Assembly: GCA_036381035.1 (NCBI GenBank)
Contig: DASVDQ010000084.1
Span: 1-54,349, forward strand
Origin: Trueperaceae bacterium
GTDB lineage: Bacteria > Deinococcota > Deinococci > Deinococcales > Trueperaceae
Length of the DNA: 54,349 nucleotides
Direction: 5' to 3'
Shown here one piece after another: positions 1 to 8,358 of this stretch (its first letter is position 1; each line of letters opens with the position of its first letter). The notes below the pieces were generated by a model that was not told the origin of the DNA, ran no database searches, and was given only the letters and a program-made list of their open reading frames with translations. Both the position numbers and the translations under genes were made by a program.

Positions 1-423
1 GGGGAGCGCGACAAGGCCGGCCTGCTCTTCAACGAGCTGGTGCGGAAGGGCGAGGTCAAGGCGCCCATAGTCATCGGCCGCGACCACCTCGACGCCGGCT
101 CGGTCGCCAGCCCCTTCCGCGAGACCGAGGCCATGCGCGACGGCTCCGACGCCGTGGCCGACTGGCCGCTCCTTAACTTCGCGCTCAACGCCGTGTCCGG
201 CGCGGCCTGGGTGAGCTTCCACCACGGCGGCGGGGTGGGGATGGGCTACTCGCTCCACGCCGGCCAGGTCACGGTGGCCGACGGCTCCGACGACGCCGCC
301 GAGCGCCTCGCGCGGGTGCTGCTCAACGACCCCGGCACGGGCGTGATGCGCCACGCCGACGCCGGCTACGAGCGCGCCAAGCGGGTGGCGCGGGAGAGGG
401 GCCTCGACCTGCCGAGCGCGTGA
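1..423 (+). CDS. hutU: Urocanate hydratase, C-terminal part (5'-truncated by window edge)
   Basis: The reading frame is open from the first base and ends at TGA 421-423, giving 140 residues. The sequence ([19 protein letters not shown], then a [14 protein letters not shown]-type segment and [17 protein letters not shown]) is the conserved C-terminal part of urocanate hydratase. This enzyme is the cytosolic, NAD+-dependent second step of histidine degradation, converting urocanate to imidazolone propionate. About three quarters of the protein lies outside the window. No other hut gene follows, so hutU is the last histidine-catabolism gene on this side. The family assignment is firm; the start cannot be seen. 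Confidence 0.93.
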   Translation, partial: GERDKAGLLFNELVRKGEVKAPIVIGRDHLDAGSVASPFRETEAMRDGSDAVADWPLLNFALNAVSGAAWVSFHHGGGVGMGYSLHAGQVTVADGSDDAAERLARVLLNDPGTGVMRHADAGYERAKRVARERGLDLPSA

Positions 424-478
424 GCTCGGCGCGCGGCTCGCAGCACGGGGCTCGGAACCGGGACCGCGCGGGACAGGC

Positions 479-517
479 CTCCCGAGCGGGAGCCGGACGG
501 TCGCGCCCGCACGGGCG
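479..517 (+). terminator. Possible double hairpin downstream of hutU
   Basis: Two short GC hairpins lie in the 181-base gap after hutU: CTCCC-GAGC-GGGAG at 479-492 and CGCCC-GCAC-GGGCG at 504-517. Neither is followed by a T tract, and stems this short arise easily in such GC-rich DNA, so termination is only a suggestion. Confidence 0.25.
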
Positions 518-592
518 GCGCCGCTCCCGCGGCCGACGCGAACGTCCGCGCTCTGTCACCCGGCGTCACATAGGGGGCTGGGTGAGCCTGTC

Positions 593-598
593 TACATT
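593..598 (+). promoter_or_regulatory. -10 element TACATT, leaderless start
   Basis: TACATT ends 6 nt before the ATG at 605 and no Shine-Dalgarno sequence is present. Transcription would therefore begin at or next to the start codon. No convincing -35 box is visible. Confidence 0.55.
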
Positions 599-604
599 CT
601 CGCC

Positions 605-1129
605 ATGACCACGCCGGGTACCCCCACCGCCCGGCGCCGCTTCTCGCTCCCGCTGGCCCTCGGCGCCGTCGCTGCGGCCGCGCTCGTCCCGTTCGGGGCG
701 GCGCAGTTCGGCTCGACAGGAGACCTGAGGCTCGTCGTCACCGGCGGCGAGCACGAGGGAGAGTACGTCCTTAGCGACGTCACCTTCTTCTTGTGCGCCT
801 TCGGCCTCCCCGAGCCCGGCTGGTTCGACGTCCAGTACTTCGCCGACGACCAGACGGCCTGGCCGAGCAGCGTGCAGGCGGGTCACCGCGGACCGGACGC
901 GCCCGAGGTGGACACGCCCGACGTGGTGATCGGCTTCGGCGACATGGCCGCCGACGGCGCGGGCTACGTCGTCTGGGAGGCGCAGGGCGAGGGCACGGTC
1001 GAGAGCCGGGTCGTCGAGGAGGGCGAGACTGCCACGCTCACCCTCGAGGCCACCACATCGACCGGCGTCGCCTTCAGCCTCGAGGTCGTGTGCGACGACG
1101 TCTACCGCTTCGAGGGCGGCCAGGGCTGA
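605..1129 (+). CDS. Small secreted protein of unknown function
   Basis: 174 residues. An N-terminal Arg patch (residues 10-12) is followed by an Ala/Leu/Val-rich stretch to about residue 33 (PFGAAQ), which looks like a signal peptide with cleavage after GAA. The mature part is acidic with predicted beta strands, and its only two cysteines (in FFLCAFG and VVCDDVY) could form a disulfide, fitting an exported single-domain protein. I do not recognise the family. The start is set by the -10-like TACATT 6 nt upstream. Flanking genes (hutU upstream, a convergent epimerase downstream) give no functional hint. Confidence 0.7.
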   Translation: MTTPGTPTARRRFSLPLALGAVAAAALVPFGAAQFGSTGDLRLVVTGGEHEGEYVLSDVTFFLCAFGLPEPGWFDVQYFADDQTAWPSSVQAGHRGPDAPEVDTPDVVIGFGDMAADGAGYVVWEAQGEGTVESRVVEEGETATLTLEATTSTGVAFSLEVVCDDVYRFEGGQG

Positions 1130-1202
1130 GGGGCGGCCGACCGGACGCGCCTCACCGGGGAGCCTGGCCCGCCGCCGGGCACGGCTGGTGTCGGCGCCCT
1201 CC

Positions 1203-1267
1203 CGCCTAGTCCGGGCGCTCGGGCCGCCTGTCAGGGCGCCCGTCCCGCCTAGTCGGGGCGTCCGGCC
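1203..1267. repeat. Imperfect 21-22 bp tandem repeat, 3 copies
   Basis: Copies begin CGCCTAGTC at 1203, CGCCTGTCA at 1225 and CGCCTAGTC at 1246, each followed by a GGGCG-rich tail. The array overlaps the last codons of the convergent epimerase gene (stop at 1249). Similar short tandem repeats occur at 5474, 14051 and 33147. Confidence 0.55.
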
Positions 1268-2238
1268 CGCCACCTGGCGAGCAGCTCGCCCTCCCTCTCG
1301 GCCACGAGGCCCGTCTTGAGCTCGGGCGAGCCAGCGCCGCGCCACCACTCCAGCGTGTCGGCGGCGGTGTCCGCCAGCGGCAGGTCCGCGAGCCCGGCGG
1401 CGTGCGCACGCGAGGCGTCGAGGAGGAAGAAGTTCGAGTACTCGCCGGGCAGCCACAGCGGCAGGTCGGAGAACGGCCGCACGCCCTGCTCGAGCAGCCA
1501 GCCCTCGTCCACGGGGACTGCCCGCGTCCCGGCCGGGGCGAGGGCGAGGCACGCGTCGAAGAGGGCGCCGAGCGTGAAGCGGCCCGCCTCCGAGGTCGCG
1601 TTGTAGGTGCCGGTGAGCCCGTCCTCGACGGCGCGCACGGTCCAGCTCCCCAGGGCCCTAGCGTCGACGCACTGCAGCGGGGTCTCGAGGCGTGACGGCA
1701 CCAGCACGTCGCCGCCGCGCGCGAAGCGCACGGGCCAGTAGGTGAAGCGGTCCGTGGGGTCGTGGGGTCCGGCGACGAGCCCCGGCCTCACCACGAGCGT
1801 GGGCCCCTCGAAGCCCTCGGCGAGCGCGCGCTCGCACAGCGCCTTCAGCGCGCCGTAGGTCTCGTTCGTGACCTCCTCGACGCTCTCGTCCTCGAGCGCG
1901 GTGAGAGCGGCGTCCTCGTCGAGGTGGGGCCGCGTCTGGTCGGCGTAGACGCTGACCGTCGAGACGAGCGCGTAGCTGCCGACCCTGCCGCCCAGCGCGT
2001 CGACGAGGTACCTGACCTGCCTGGGCACGTAGGCGCTGGTGTCGACGACGGCGTCCCAGGTGCCCTCGTCGAGGGCGGAGAGGTCGGAGTCGCGGTCGCC
2101 GCGCAGCTCGCGCGCCACGCCGGTGGGCGCCGGGCGGTTCCCGCGGTTGAACAGCGTGACCTCGTGGCCGCGCGCGACGGCAGCCTCCACGATGTGCCTG
2201 CCCACGAACACGGTGCCGCCGACGACGAGGATCCTCAC
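1249..2238 (-). CDS. NAD(P)-dependent epimerase/dehydratase (extended SDR family)
   Basis: 329 residues from the GTG at 2238, chosen over the longer frame to 2268 because GGAGGG lies 5 nt upstream and the protein then opens directly with the Rossmann beta strand. The glycine-rich motif GGTVFVG at about residues 7-13 binds the dinucleotide, LFNRGNRP follows the second strand, and YGALK supplies the SDR Tyr and Lys. Relatives act on nucleotide sugars or as atypical isoflavone-reductase-like SDRs; the substrate cannot be told from sequence. It is a single gene whose C-terminus runs into a short tandem repeat. Confidence 0.85.
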   Translation of the reverse strand: MRILVVGGTVFVGRHIVEAAVARGHEVTLFNRGNRPAPTGVARELRGDRDSDLSALDEGTWDAVVDTSAYVPRQVRYLVDALGGRVGSYALVSTVSVYADQTRPHLDEDAALTALEDESVEEVTNETYGALKALCERALAEGFEGPTLVVRPGLVAGPHDPTDRFTYWPVRFARGGDVLVPSRLETPLQCVDARALGSWTVRAVEDGLTGTYNATSEAGRFTLGALFDACLALAPAGTRAVPVDEGWLLEQGVRPFSDLPLWLPGEYSNFFLLDASRAHAAGLADLPLADTAADTLEWWRGAGSPELKTGLVAEREGELLARWRAGRPD

Positions 2239-2418
2239 GAACGCCCTCCGCGCCGCGCGCGGCGGCACGTGCGGGCCCGCCGTCGCGCATCGTGTGATGG
2301 CGACACGCTACCGCCTCCCTACTCGCCCCATGGGCGTCTGTGAGGGCGTGTGGCAGCCGGCCGTGCCGCTCGTCCCCGCCGGCCGGCCCTTCCCGCGCCG
2401 GGGGCGTGTCCCGCGCGG

Positions 2419-2832
2419 CTAGCCCGACCGCCCGGTCCAGCCGTCCGCCAGTGCCCGCTTCGCCAGGCTCTTGGGCGCCTGCGCTCGCCAGGCCTCGAAG
2501 ACAAGCGCCCTCAGCGACTCCATGGGCACCTCGGGGAGGTCCCTCACGCGCAGCAGCACCCCCGGCCAGCCGTCGAAGTGCGGCGTGGCGAAGAGCGGCA
2601 GCGACTCGTCGGAGAGCCACTCCTCCTTGCCTGCCAGCCCCAGCGTGCGGAAGACGAGCACGTCGTCCATAAGCTCGCCCGTGTCGGGGTCGACGGCGTC
2701 CTTCCGCGGTGGGCGCAGGAACAGGAACGTCTTGCCGCGGACCGTGTACGCGGGCCTGTCGGAGGAGGAGAGGAACGCCTCGGCCTCGGGCAACGAGCGC
2801 GCCAGGGCGTCCAGCTCGGCGAAGGTGGCCAC
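2419..2832 (-). CDS. MmcQ/YjbR family protein
   Basis: 137 residues, the usual length for this family, whose double-wing fold is often described as DNA-binding although its physiological role is unclear. Supporting features are the N-terminal helix ATFAELDALARSLPEAE, the GKTFLFLRPP strand pair, the acidic DGWPGVLLRV segment and the C-terminal WRAQAPKSLAKRAL helix. Translation appears to begin at the GTG at 2832, with a TATCGT -10 hexamer 6 nt upstream and no ribosome-binding site, so the mRNA is probably leaderless. No operon partner. Confidence 0.82.
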   Translation of the reverse strand: MATFAELDALARSLPEAEAFLSSSDRPAYTVRGKTFLFLRPPRKDAVDPDTGELMDDVLVFRTLGLAGKEEWLSDESLPLFATPHFDGWPGVLLRVRDLPEVPMESLRALVFEAWRAQAPKSLAKRALADGWTGRSG

Positions 2833-2838
2833 GGGGGC

Positions 2839-2844
2839 ACGATA
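2839..2844 (-). promoter_or_regulatory. -10 element TATCGT, leaderless start
   Basis: On the minus strand TATCGT is followed by six bases and then the GTG start of the MmcQ/YjbR gene. Confidence 0.45.
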
Positions 2845-2905
2845 TGACGGGCAGGCCCCGGAGCCGAAGCCTGCCTGGGGCCGGCCGCCGGCGGCACCGG
2901 CACCC

Positions 2906-3604
2906 TCAGCGCGGATGGTGGTCGATGCCCTCGTAGGCCTCGATGAAGCGGCGCATGGCGGCCTCGTCGATCTCGTCGAAGCGCTGCAGCCGCTGCCACG
3001 CCGTGAGGGCGTACTTGCTGCCGAGGTCCTCGCGCGGGACGATGATCACGCGCCTGTAACCGCGCGCCACCTGCTCCAGCGCCGCGACGTTCTCGGCGTT
3101 CTCCTCGGGCGTGCCCATCTCGTACCAGATGACGACGCCGGCGTCCTCCATGTTGTGGACGAGGTACTCGTCGGCGATCGGCTCCGTGTACGAGCCCCAG
3201 GCCGCGATCGTCGGCATGTGCGGGCCGGACGTGGGCGGGTCGCTGTTGTAGGGAACGTGCTGCGTGTTGATAGACGCCAGGTGGAGGTTCCCGAGGCTGG
3301 GGAAGCGCTGCCCGGGGCGCGACACCTCCCTGACCACCTGGACGGCGATGGCCGTGACGATCACCGTGGCCAGGCCGGCGCCCACGGCGATGTTCACCCG
3401 CTGCTGCCTCCGCTTGCGGCTGCTGCGCACCTGCGCCGTGACGCTCGTCCGCCTGCCGCCGGCGGGCTTGGCCCCACCGCTGCCCGCCGCGTTCGCTGCG
3501 GCGGCCCGCTTCTCGGCGGTCGCCGCGGCGGCCGGCTCGTCGCCGCCCGCCGCTCCGACTCGCTTGTCGGCCTTCGCCCCCTTCTTGGCCTTCTTCTTCG
3601 CCAT
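2906..3604 (-). CDS. DUF3105 domain membrane protein
   Basis: 232 residues. Residues 1-70 are Lys/Ala-rich and likely cytoplasmic; one transmembrane helix follows (about 73-92, AVGAGLATVIVTAIAVQVV); the C-terminal 130 residues are a DUF3105 domain with the hallmark HVPYNSDPPTSGPH segment, then VHNMEDAGVVIWY and YRRVIIVPREDL. The domain should face outside the cytoplasm. Its function is unknown. Start at the ATG at 3604, with TAGATT 7 nt upstream and no Shine-Dalgarno. Confidence 0.85.
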   Translation of the reverse strand: MAKKKAKKGAKADKRVGAAGGDEPAAAATAEKRAAAANAAGSGGAKPAGGRRTSVTAQVRSSRKRRQQRVNIAVGAGLATVIVTAIAVQVVREVSRPGQRFPSLGNLHLASINTQHVPYNSDPPTSGPHMPTIAAWGSYTEPIADEYLVHNMEDAGVVIWYEMGTPEENAENVAALEQVARGYRRVIIVPREDLGSKYALTAWQRLQRFDEIDEAAMRRFIEAYEGIDHHPR

Positions 3605-3611
3605 GCGCCTG

Positions 3612-3617
3612 AATCTA
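3612..3617 (-). promoter_or_regulatory. -10 element TAGATT, leaderless start
   Basis: TAGATT on the minus strand ends 7 nt before the ATG at 3604 of the DUF3105 gene; no ribosome-binding site lies between. Confidence 0.5.
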
Positions 3618-3758
3618 CCCGTCGCGGCCGGCTCGCGGCGTGTCGGGTCGGTACCGTCGCCGGCCTCCCGAGGAGGCGGTGCCGCCCCTCGACCTCCTTC
3701 GGGTGGCTGGCCGCTGCGGCCACGGGATCACCGGCCAGGCCGCCGTGCGCGCGGACCC

Positions 3759-5492
3759 TCAACCTCCGCCGGCGCGCTCCGCGAGGTAGGCGAGTAGCCC
3801 GGCCGTCGACGCGTCGAGGTCGCCCTCCGCCTCCGCCTCGCCGCCGAGGCCGCCGGGGCCGCCGCCCCTCTCCGCCTCGCCCCCCTCGCCGCCGAGCCGC
3901 AGGCGCGGCAGCAGGTCCTTGGCCAGCTCCTTGCCCAGCTCCACGCCCATCTGGTCGAACGAGTTGACGTCCCACACGACGCCCTGCACGAACACCTGGT
4001 GCTCGTACAGCGCTACCAGCGCGCCCAGCGCCTCCGGCGTGAGCCTGGGCATGACGATCGAGGTCGAGGGCCTGTCGCCGGGGAACGTCTTGGCCGCCGC
4101 GAGGAGCTCGTCGCCGCCCACCTGGGCGCGCGCCTCCTCGAGGGTGCGTCCGCGCATCAGGGCCTGGGTCTGGGCGACGAAGTTCGCCAGCAGCGCGCGG
4201 TGGTGCTCGACGAGGTCGTGGTGCGGCGCGGCGAACGCGATGAAGTCGGCCGGCACCAGGACGGTGCCCTGGTGGAGGAGCTGGAAGAAGGCGTGCTGGC
4301 CGTTCGTGCCCGGCTGACCCCACACCACGGGCCCGGTGGCGTAGGTGACGGGCGCGCCGTGGCGCCTGACGCGCTTGCCGTTCGACTCCATGTCGAGCTG
4401 CTGCAGGTAGGCGGGCAGGTGCTCGAGCGACTCGTCGTAGGGGAGGACGGCGCGGCTCTGGGCGCCGAGGAAGTCGACGTACCAGACCGCGAGCAGGCCC
4501 AGCAGGACGGGCACGTTCTCCTCGAGCGGCGCGGTCCTGAAGTGCTCGTCGAGGGCGTGGGCCCCGGCCAGGAGGCGCGCGAAGCCCTCGTAGCCGACGG
4601 CGAGAGCGATCGACAGGCCGATCGCCGACCAGAGCGAGTAGCGCCCGCCGACCCAGTCCCAGAACTCGAAGACGCCCTCGGCCGGTATGCCGAACCGCGC
4701 CGCCTCGTCGACGTTCGAGGAGAGCGCGACGAAGTGCCGCGCCACCGCGGCCTCGTCCCCGGCGGCGCGCACCAGCCACGCGCGCGCCGTGCGGGCGTTC
4801 ATCATCGTCTCCTGCGTCGTGAACGTCTTCGACGCGACGAGGAACAGGGTCCTGGCGGGGTCGAGGGCCGCGAGCTCGCGCGCGATCGCGGCGCCGTCGA
4901 CGTTCGACACGAAGCGCACGCGCACGCCCGGCACGGCGTAGGGCTCGAGGGCGCGCACCGCCATCTGCGGGCCGAGGTGCGAGCCGCCGATGCCGATGTT
5001 CACGACGTCGGTGATGCGCTCGCCGGAGAAGCCGCGCCACGCGCCGGAGTGGACGCGCGCGACGAACGCGCGCATGCGCTCCTGGACGTCGCGCACGGCC
5101 GGCATCACGTCCACGCCGTCCACGACGACCGGTCGGCCCGAGAGGTCGCGCAGCGCGACGTGCAGCACCGCGCGGTCCTCCGTGACGTTGATGCGCTCGC
5201 CCGCGAACATCGCCTCCCTGGCCCGCTCGAGGCCGGAGGCGCGGGCGAGGTCGAGGAGCAGCGCCAGGGTCTCGTCGGTGGCCAGGTGCTTGCTGTAGTC
5301 GACCAGCATCTCCGTGGCACCGAGCTCGAGCCGTCGCGAGAGGCGAGCGAACCTGCCCGGGTCCTCGGCGAAGGCGCGCCTCAGGCTGAAGCCGGCCAGC
5401 GCCTCGCGGTGCCGCTCCAGGGCGCGCCAGGCGGTCGCCCAGGCGGCCTCGTCGCGCCAGCTCGCCGCCCGGCCGGGCGACCCTTCAGGCAC
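3759..5492 (-). CDS. pgi: Glucose-6-phosphate isomerase
   Basis: 577 residues from the GTG at 5492. Interconverts glucose 6-phosphate and fructose 6-phosphate in the cytosol. Diagnostic segments in order: MLVDYSKH, INVTEDRAVLHVALRD, VNIGIGGSHLGPQM, ASKTFTTQETM, WDWVGGRYSLWSAIGLS (PGI signature 1 region), MESNGKRV, GQPGTNGQHAFFQLLHQGT, and FDQMGVELGKELA (signature 2). The C-terminus carries a Gly/Glu-rich insertion (about residues 527-550) before a final helix. The GTG is the only start codon that keeps the conserved WRALERHREAL helix; no strong ribosome-binding site precedes it and it lies within a repeat array. The frame stays open far upstream into the Rrf2 gene, which is a GC artefact. GlcNAc-6-phosphate from cell-wall recycling enters glycolysis at fructose 6-phosphate. 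Confidence 0.95.
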   Translation of the reverse strand: MPEGSPGRAASWRDEAAWATAWRALERHREALAGFSLRRAFAEDPGRFARLSRRLELGATEMLVDYSKHLATDETLALLLDLARASGLERAREAMFAGERINVTEDRAVLHVALRDLSGRPVVVDGVDVMPAVRDVQERMRAFVARVHSGAWRGFSGERITDVVNIGIGGSHLGPQMAVRALEPYAVPGVRVRFVSNVDGAAIARELAALDPARTLFLVASKTFTTQETMMNARTARAWLVRAAGDEAAVARHFVALSSNVDEAARFGIPAEGVFEFWDWVGGRYSLWSAIGLSIALAVGYEGFARLLAGAHALDEHFRTAPLEENVPVLLGLLAVWYVDFLGAQSRAVLPYDESLEHLPAYLQQLDMESNGKRVRRHGAPVTYATGPVVWGQPGTNGQHAFFQLLHQGTVLVPADFIAFAAPHHDLVEHHRALLANFVAQTQALMRGRTLEEARAQVGGDELLAAAKTFPGDRPSTSIVMPRLTPEALGALVALYEHQVFVQGVVWDVNSFDQMGVELGKELAKDLLPRLRLGGEGGEAERGGGPGGLGGEAEAEGDLDASTAGLLAYLAERAGGG

Positions 5493-5590
5493 GGGTGCCT
5501 GCCCACCGGCCGGCGCGCGACCGCTCGGGCGGGGACGCCCTCCGGCTCGCGGCGCGCGACCGCTCAGGCACGCGCGCCCTCCGCCCCGCT
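5474..5590. repeat. Imperfect 39-40 bp tandem repeat, 3 copies, between pgi and rrf2
   Basis: Three units share a GGGCGACC/GCGCGACCGCTC core at about 5477, 5517 and 5556, each followed by (G/A)GGCACG and a GCCCTCC-like tail. The array covers the 3' end of the Rrf2 gene and the proposed start of pgi. Confidence 0.5.
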
Positions 5591-6076
5591 CGCGCTCGCG
5601 CCGGGGAGCTGGGCCCGCAGCCGCTCGAGGGCCGGCGGGTCGATGAGGTCGGCCATCTTCACGCTGGCGAAGGCCTCGTGCACGAGCAGCGTGGTGCGCA
5701 CCCACATGCCGTTGACGCTGCAGAAGCCCTTGCGCTGCTGGGTCGCGCAGCGCTGCCTCGTCTGGCAGGTGTCCATCAGCACCGGACCGGAGACCGTCTG
5801 GATGACGTCGAGCAGTGAGAGGTCGGCCGGGTCGACGACGAGCCTCACGCCCCCCGCGCGCCCCGGCCGGCTCTCCACGTAGCCTGCCTTCGACAGTCGC
5901 GCCAGCACCTTCGCGAGGAACGCCGGGGGGAACTCCAGGTCCTCGGCGATGCGCGAGCTGCTGGCGCCGGGGTTCTCGGCGACGTAGACGATCACGTGTA
6001 CCGCGTAGCTCTCCTCGCGGCGCAGCAGCGTCCTCACGCCGGCGCCGGCGAGGGAGTCCCGTGAGGGCTGTCCCAC
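5564..6076 (-). CDS. Rrf2 family Fe-S transcriptional regulator (NsrR/IscR-like)
   Basis: 170 residues. The N-terminal winged helix (about 15-85) has the SSRIAEDLEFPPAFLAKVLARLSKAGYV recognition region (split here by description) and the wing SRPGRAGGVRL. Cysteines at about 104-119 form C-X5-C-X8-C, so a bound [Fe-S] cluster is likely; NsrR and IscR have shorter second spacings. It is divergent from nirK with GGACA palindromes between, so a nitric oxide- or redox-responsive regulator of the nirK operon is the natural inference. A TAGCAT hexamer 6 nt upstream supports the GTG at 6076; the internal GTG at 6037 matches the usual family N-terminus and is the alternative. Confidence 0.88.
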   Translation of the reverse strand: MGQPSRDSLAGAGVRTLLRREESYAVHVIVYVAENPGASSSRIAEDLEFPPAFLAKVLARLSKAGYVESRPGRAGGVRLVVDPADLSLLDVIQTVSGPVLMDTCQTRQRCATQQRKGFCSVNGMWVRTTLLVHEAFASVKMADLIDPPALERLRAQLPGASASGAEGARA

Positions 6077-6082
6077 GGCCGG

Positions 6083-6088
6083 ATGCTA
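6083..6088 (-). promoter_or_regulatory. Extended -10 element TGC-TAGCAT, leaderless start of rrf2
   Basis: Minus-strand TAGCAT preceded by TGC (extended -10) and followed by six bases and the GTG start. The same TAGCAT-N6-GTG layout occurs at 22629-22634. Confidence 0.5.
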
Positions 6089-6183
6089 GCACCAGCCCTT
6101 CCCGCCGCCGGGTCGCCGCCGAGGGCGCCGGGAGCGCACGGTCGCCCGTGCCGGCGCGGCCGCTGCGCGCGGGACCGACGCGC

Positions 6184-6256
6184 AGGACATATGTCCTGGA
6201 CGACAATTGTCCCTTACCGAGACGCGGCCGCACACCTAACTTGGACATAGATGTCC
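6184..6256. promoter_or_regulatory. Three palindromic operator candidates between rrf2 and nirK
   Basis: AGGACATATGTCCT (6184-6197) is a perfect palindrome; GACAATTGTC (6202-6211) is a second perfect palindrome; GGACAT-AG-ATGTCC (6243-6256) is a third, nearly perfect. All share the GACA/TGTC half-site. They lie in the only AT-richer part of the 252-base divergent region, 70-145 nt before the nirK start, and are the obvious targets for the adjacent Rrf2 regulator. Confidence 0.7.
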
Positions 6257-6328
6257 GGGTTTAGGCGCGACCCGCCCCCGGACCCGAACGGGAGAAGAAG
6301 CCGGAACACCGGCCGTAGGAGGAAGGCG

Positions 6329-7540
6329 ATGAGAGACAAGAGCGGGAACCTGCATGCGGGAGCGATCGTCGGGGGCGCCGCCCTCGTCGTCGCGCTCGCC
6401 GTCGTGCTCGCCCTGTTCGGCGGGCGCGACGCGAACGCCGTCGAACCGCCCGCTGACGACCCTCGCGTCCAGCTCACGCTGGCCGAGACGCCCGCGCACG
6501 CGGCGCACGACCTGACGATCAACGCCGTCTGGGCCGAGCGCGCGCTGCGCGCCGACGAGGAGGACCAGGTCCCCGTCGCCGACCTGCCCGTGATCAAGGG
6601 AGCGCTCGGCTACGCTCCCCACGCCGCCCCGCCCGTGGACCGCGACTACCGCGCCCACGTCCAGGTGGAGCTCGAGGTCGTCGAGAAGGTCATGGAGATC
6701 GCCGACGGCGTCGAGTACCGGTTCTGGACCTTCGGCGGCAGCGTGCCGGGGCCCATGATCCGCGTGCGCGAGGGCGACTACGTGACCTTCACGCTCCAGA
6801 ACCACCCGTCGAGCCTGATGCCGCACAACATCGACCTGCACGCCGTGAGCGGCCAGGGCGGCGGCGCCGAGGCCACGCTCATCGCCCCCGGACAGCAGGC
6901 GACGTTCTCGTTCACGGCGCTCAACCCGGGCGTGTACGTCTACCACTGCGCCACGGCGCCGGTGGGCATGCACATCGCCAACGGCATGTACGGCCTGATC
7001 GTCGTCGAGCCCAAGGAGGGCTTCCCCGCCGTCGACCGCGAGTACTACGTGATGCAGGGCGACTTCTACACCAAGGGCGACTTCGGCGAGCCCGGCCTCC
7101 AGGAGTTCGACATGCTGCGCGCCATCGACGAGGACGCCGCCTACGTGGTGTTCAACGGGCGCGTCGGCTCGCTCACGGGCGACAACGCCATGCAGGCCAA
7201 GGTGGGCGAGACCGTGAGGCTCTTCGTCGGCAACGGCGGCCCGAACCTCACCAGCAGCTTCCACGTGATCGGCGACGTGTTCGACCGCGTCTGGCTCGAG
7301 GGCGGCGCGATCGTGAACCGCGACATCCAGACCACGCTGATCCCTGCCGGCGGCGCGGCCGTGGTGGAGTTCGACACCAACGTCCCCGCCTCCCTCACGC
7401 TGGTCGACCACTCGATCTTCCGCGCCTTCAACAAGGGCGCCATCGGCAGCCTGGTCGTGACGGGCGAGGCGGACCCCGTGGTCTACAGCGGCCGCATCGA
7501 CGTCAGGCCCTACCACCCCGAAGCCACCGCCGGGTACTGA
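6329..7540 (+). CDS. nirK: Copper-containing nitrite reductase
   Basis: 403 residues. Reduces nitrite to nitric oxide in the denitrification pathway outside the cytoplasmic membrane. An N-terminal hydrophobic anchor (about 11-31) is followed by two cupredoxin domains. Type 1 copper ligands: H166, C207, H215 and M220. Type 2 copper ligands: H171, H206 and H361. The catalytic Asp (D169) and His (H312) are also present, so the protein should be active. The ATG at 6329 is preceded by AGGAGG at the ideal spacing; an in-frame ATG at 6251 would start inside the third palindrome and is rejected. First gene of a nirK-nirV-sco operon, probably controlled by the divergent Rrf2 protein. Confidence 0.95.
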   Translation: MRDKSGNLHAGAIVGGAALVVALAVVLALFGGRDANAVEPPADDPRVQLTLAETPAHAAHDLTINAVWAERALRADEEDQVPVADLPVIKGALGYAPHAAPPVDRDYRAHVQVELEVVEKVMEIADGVEYRFWTFGGSVPGPMIRVREGDYVTFTLQNHPSSLMPHNIDLHAVSGQGGGAEATLIAPGQQATFSFTALNPGVYVYHCATAPVGMHIANGMYGLIVVEPKEGFPAVDREYYVMQGDFYTKGDFGEPGLQEFDMLRAIDEDAAYVVFNGRVGSLTGDNAMQAKVGETVRLFVGNGGPNLTSSFHVIGDVFDRVWLEGGAIVNRDIQTTLIPAGGAAVVEFDTNVPASLTLVDHSIFRAFNKGAIGSLVVTGEADPVVYSGRIDVRPYHPEATAGY

Positions 7541-7567
7541 CCGGCAGGAGACCGGAAGGGACCCTCG

Positions 7568-8347
7568 ATGAGCCGCCTCGCCGCCGCCCTGCTCGCGCTC
7601 GCCGCGCTGGCCGTCGCCTTCGACGCTCGCGCCGAGACCGCGCACGTCGCAGCCGCCGCGATGGTGCAGGTGACTGGCGGCGAGGTGGCCCTGCTCTTCC
7701 CCGTCGAGGGCGAGGAGCTGGCGACCGTGGCGCCGTTCGCGATCGACGCGACCCCGGTGACCAACGCCCGGTTCCTCGCCTTCGTGCGGGAGCACCCGGA
7801 GTGGGCCAAGGGCGCCGTGCCCCGCATCTTCGCGACCGAGGGCTACCTCGCCCACTGGGGCGAGGACGGCGGCCTCGGTGCGGCCGACCCCGACGCGCCG
7901 GTGACGAACGTCTCCTGGTTCGCCGCTGCCGCCTACTGCGAGGCGCGCGGCGCCCGCCTGCCCACCGAGGCCGAGTGGGAGCTCGTCGCCCGCGCCGGCG
8001 AGCGGCTGGCGGACGGCTACCTCGAGCCGGGCTACCGCGAGCGGGTGCTCGCCCTCGTGAACGGCCGCGCTCCAGTGCCCGGACCCGTGGGCCGCGGCGA
8101 GCTCAACGCCTACGGCGTGTACGACATGCACGGCCTCGTCTGGGAGTGGGTGTTCGACGTGGGCGCCGCGCTCAACACCGCGGACAGCCGCTCCGCCGGC
8201 GACCGGCGACTCCAGCTCCTGTGCGGCGGCGGCTCGGCCGGGGCAGCGGACACCAGCGACTACGCCGCCTTCCTGCGCTACGCGTTCCGCAGCGGCCTGA
8301 GCGGCGACTACGCCGGCGGCGGCCTCGGCTTCCGCTGCGCCTCCTGA
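7568..8347 (+). CDS. nirV: NirV-like formylglycine-generating-enzyme (SUMF1) family protein
   Basis: 259 residues with a signal peptide (about 1-22, ending ARAE). The rest is a single SUMF1/FGE-sulfatase fold: FAIDATPVTNARFLAFV, VTNVSWFAAAAYCEARGARLPTEAEWELVAR, GVYDMHGLVWEWVFD and the C-terminal GLGFRCAS. Proteins of this family directly downstream of nirK are called NirV; their exact role is not settled, and a part in maturation or electron supply of NirK has been proposed. It lies 27 nt after nirK in the same direction with a GGAAGGG ribosome-binding site. Confidence 0.88.
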   Translation: MSRLAAALLALAALAVAFDARAETAHVAAAAMVQVTGGEVALLFPVEGEELATVAPFAIDATPVTNARFLAFVREHPEWAKGAVPRIFATEGYLAHWGEDGGLGAADPDAPVTNVSWFAAAAYCEARGARLPTEAEWELVARAGERLADGYLEPGYRERVLALVNGRAPVPGPVGRGELNAYGVYDMHGLVWEWVFDVGAALNTADSRSAGDRRLQLLCGGGSAGAADTSDYAAFLRYAFRSGLSGDYAGGGLGFRCAS

Positions 8348-8358
8348 GGAGAGGGGAC

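Noticed and set aside
5493-6248. Upstream continuation of the pgi frame through the Rrf2 gene
   Set aside because: Glucose-6-phosphate isomerase needs no such N-terminal extension and the stretch overlaps a real gene in another frame; the GTG at 5492 is used.
6251-6328. N-terminal extension of NirK from the ATG at 6251
   Set aside because: It starts inside a palindromic operator candidate and has no ribosome-binding site; the ATG at 6329 has a strong AGGAGG.
6236-8131. 631-codon minus-strand open frame opposite nirK and nirV
   Set aside because: It is antisense to two genes with complete catalytic motifs; its His/Arg/Glu-rich translation is the usual product of reading GC-rich genes backwards.
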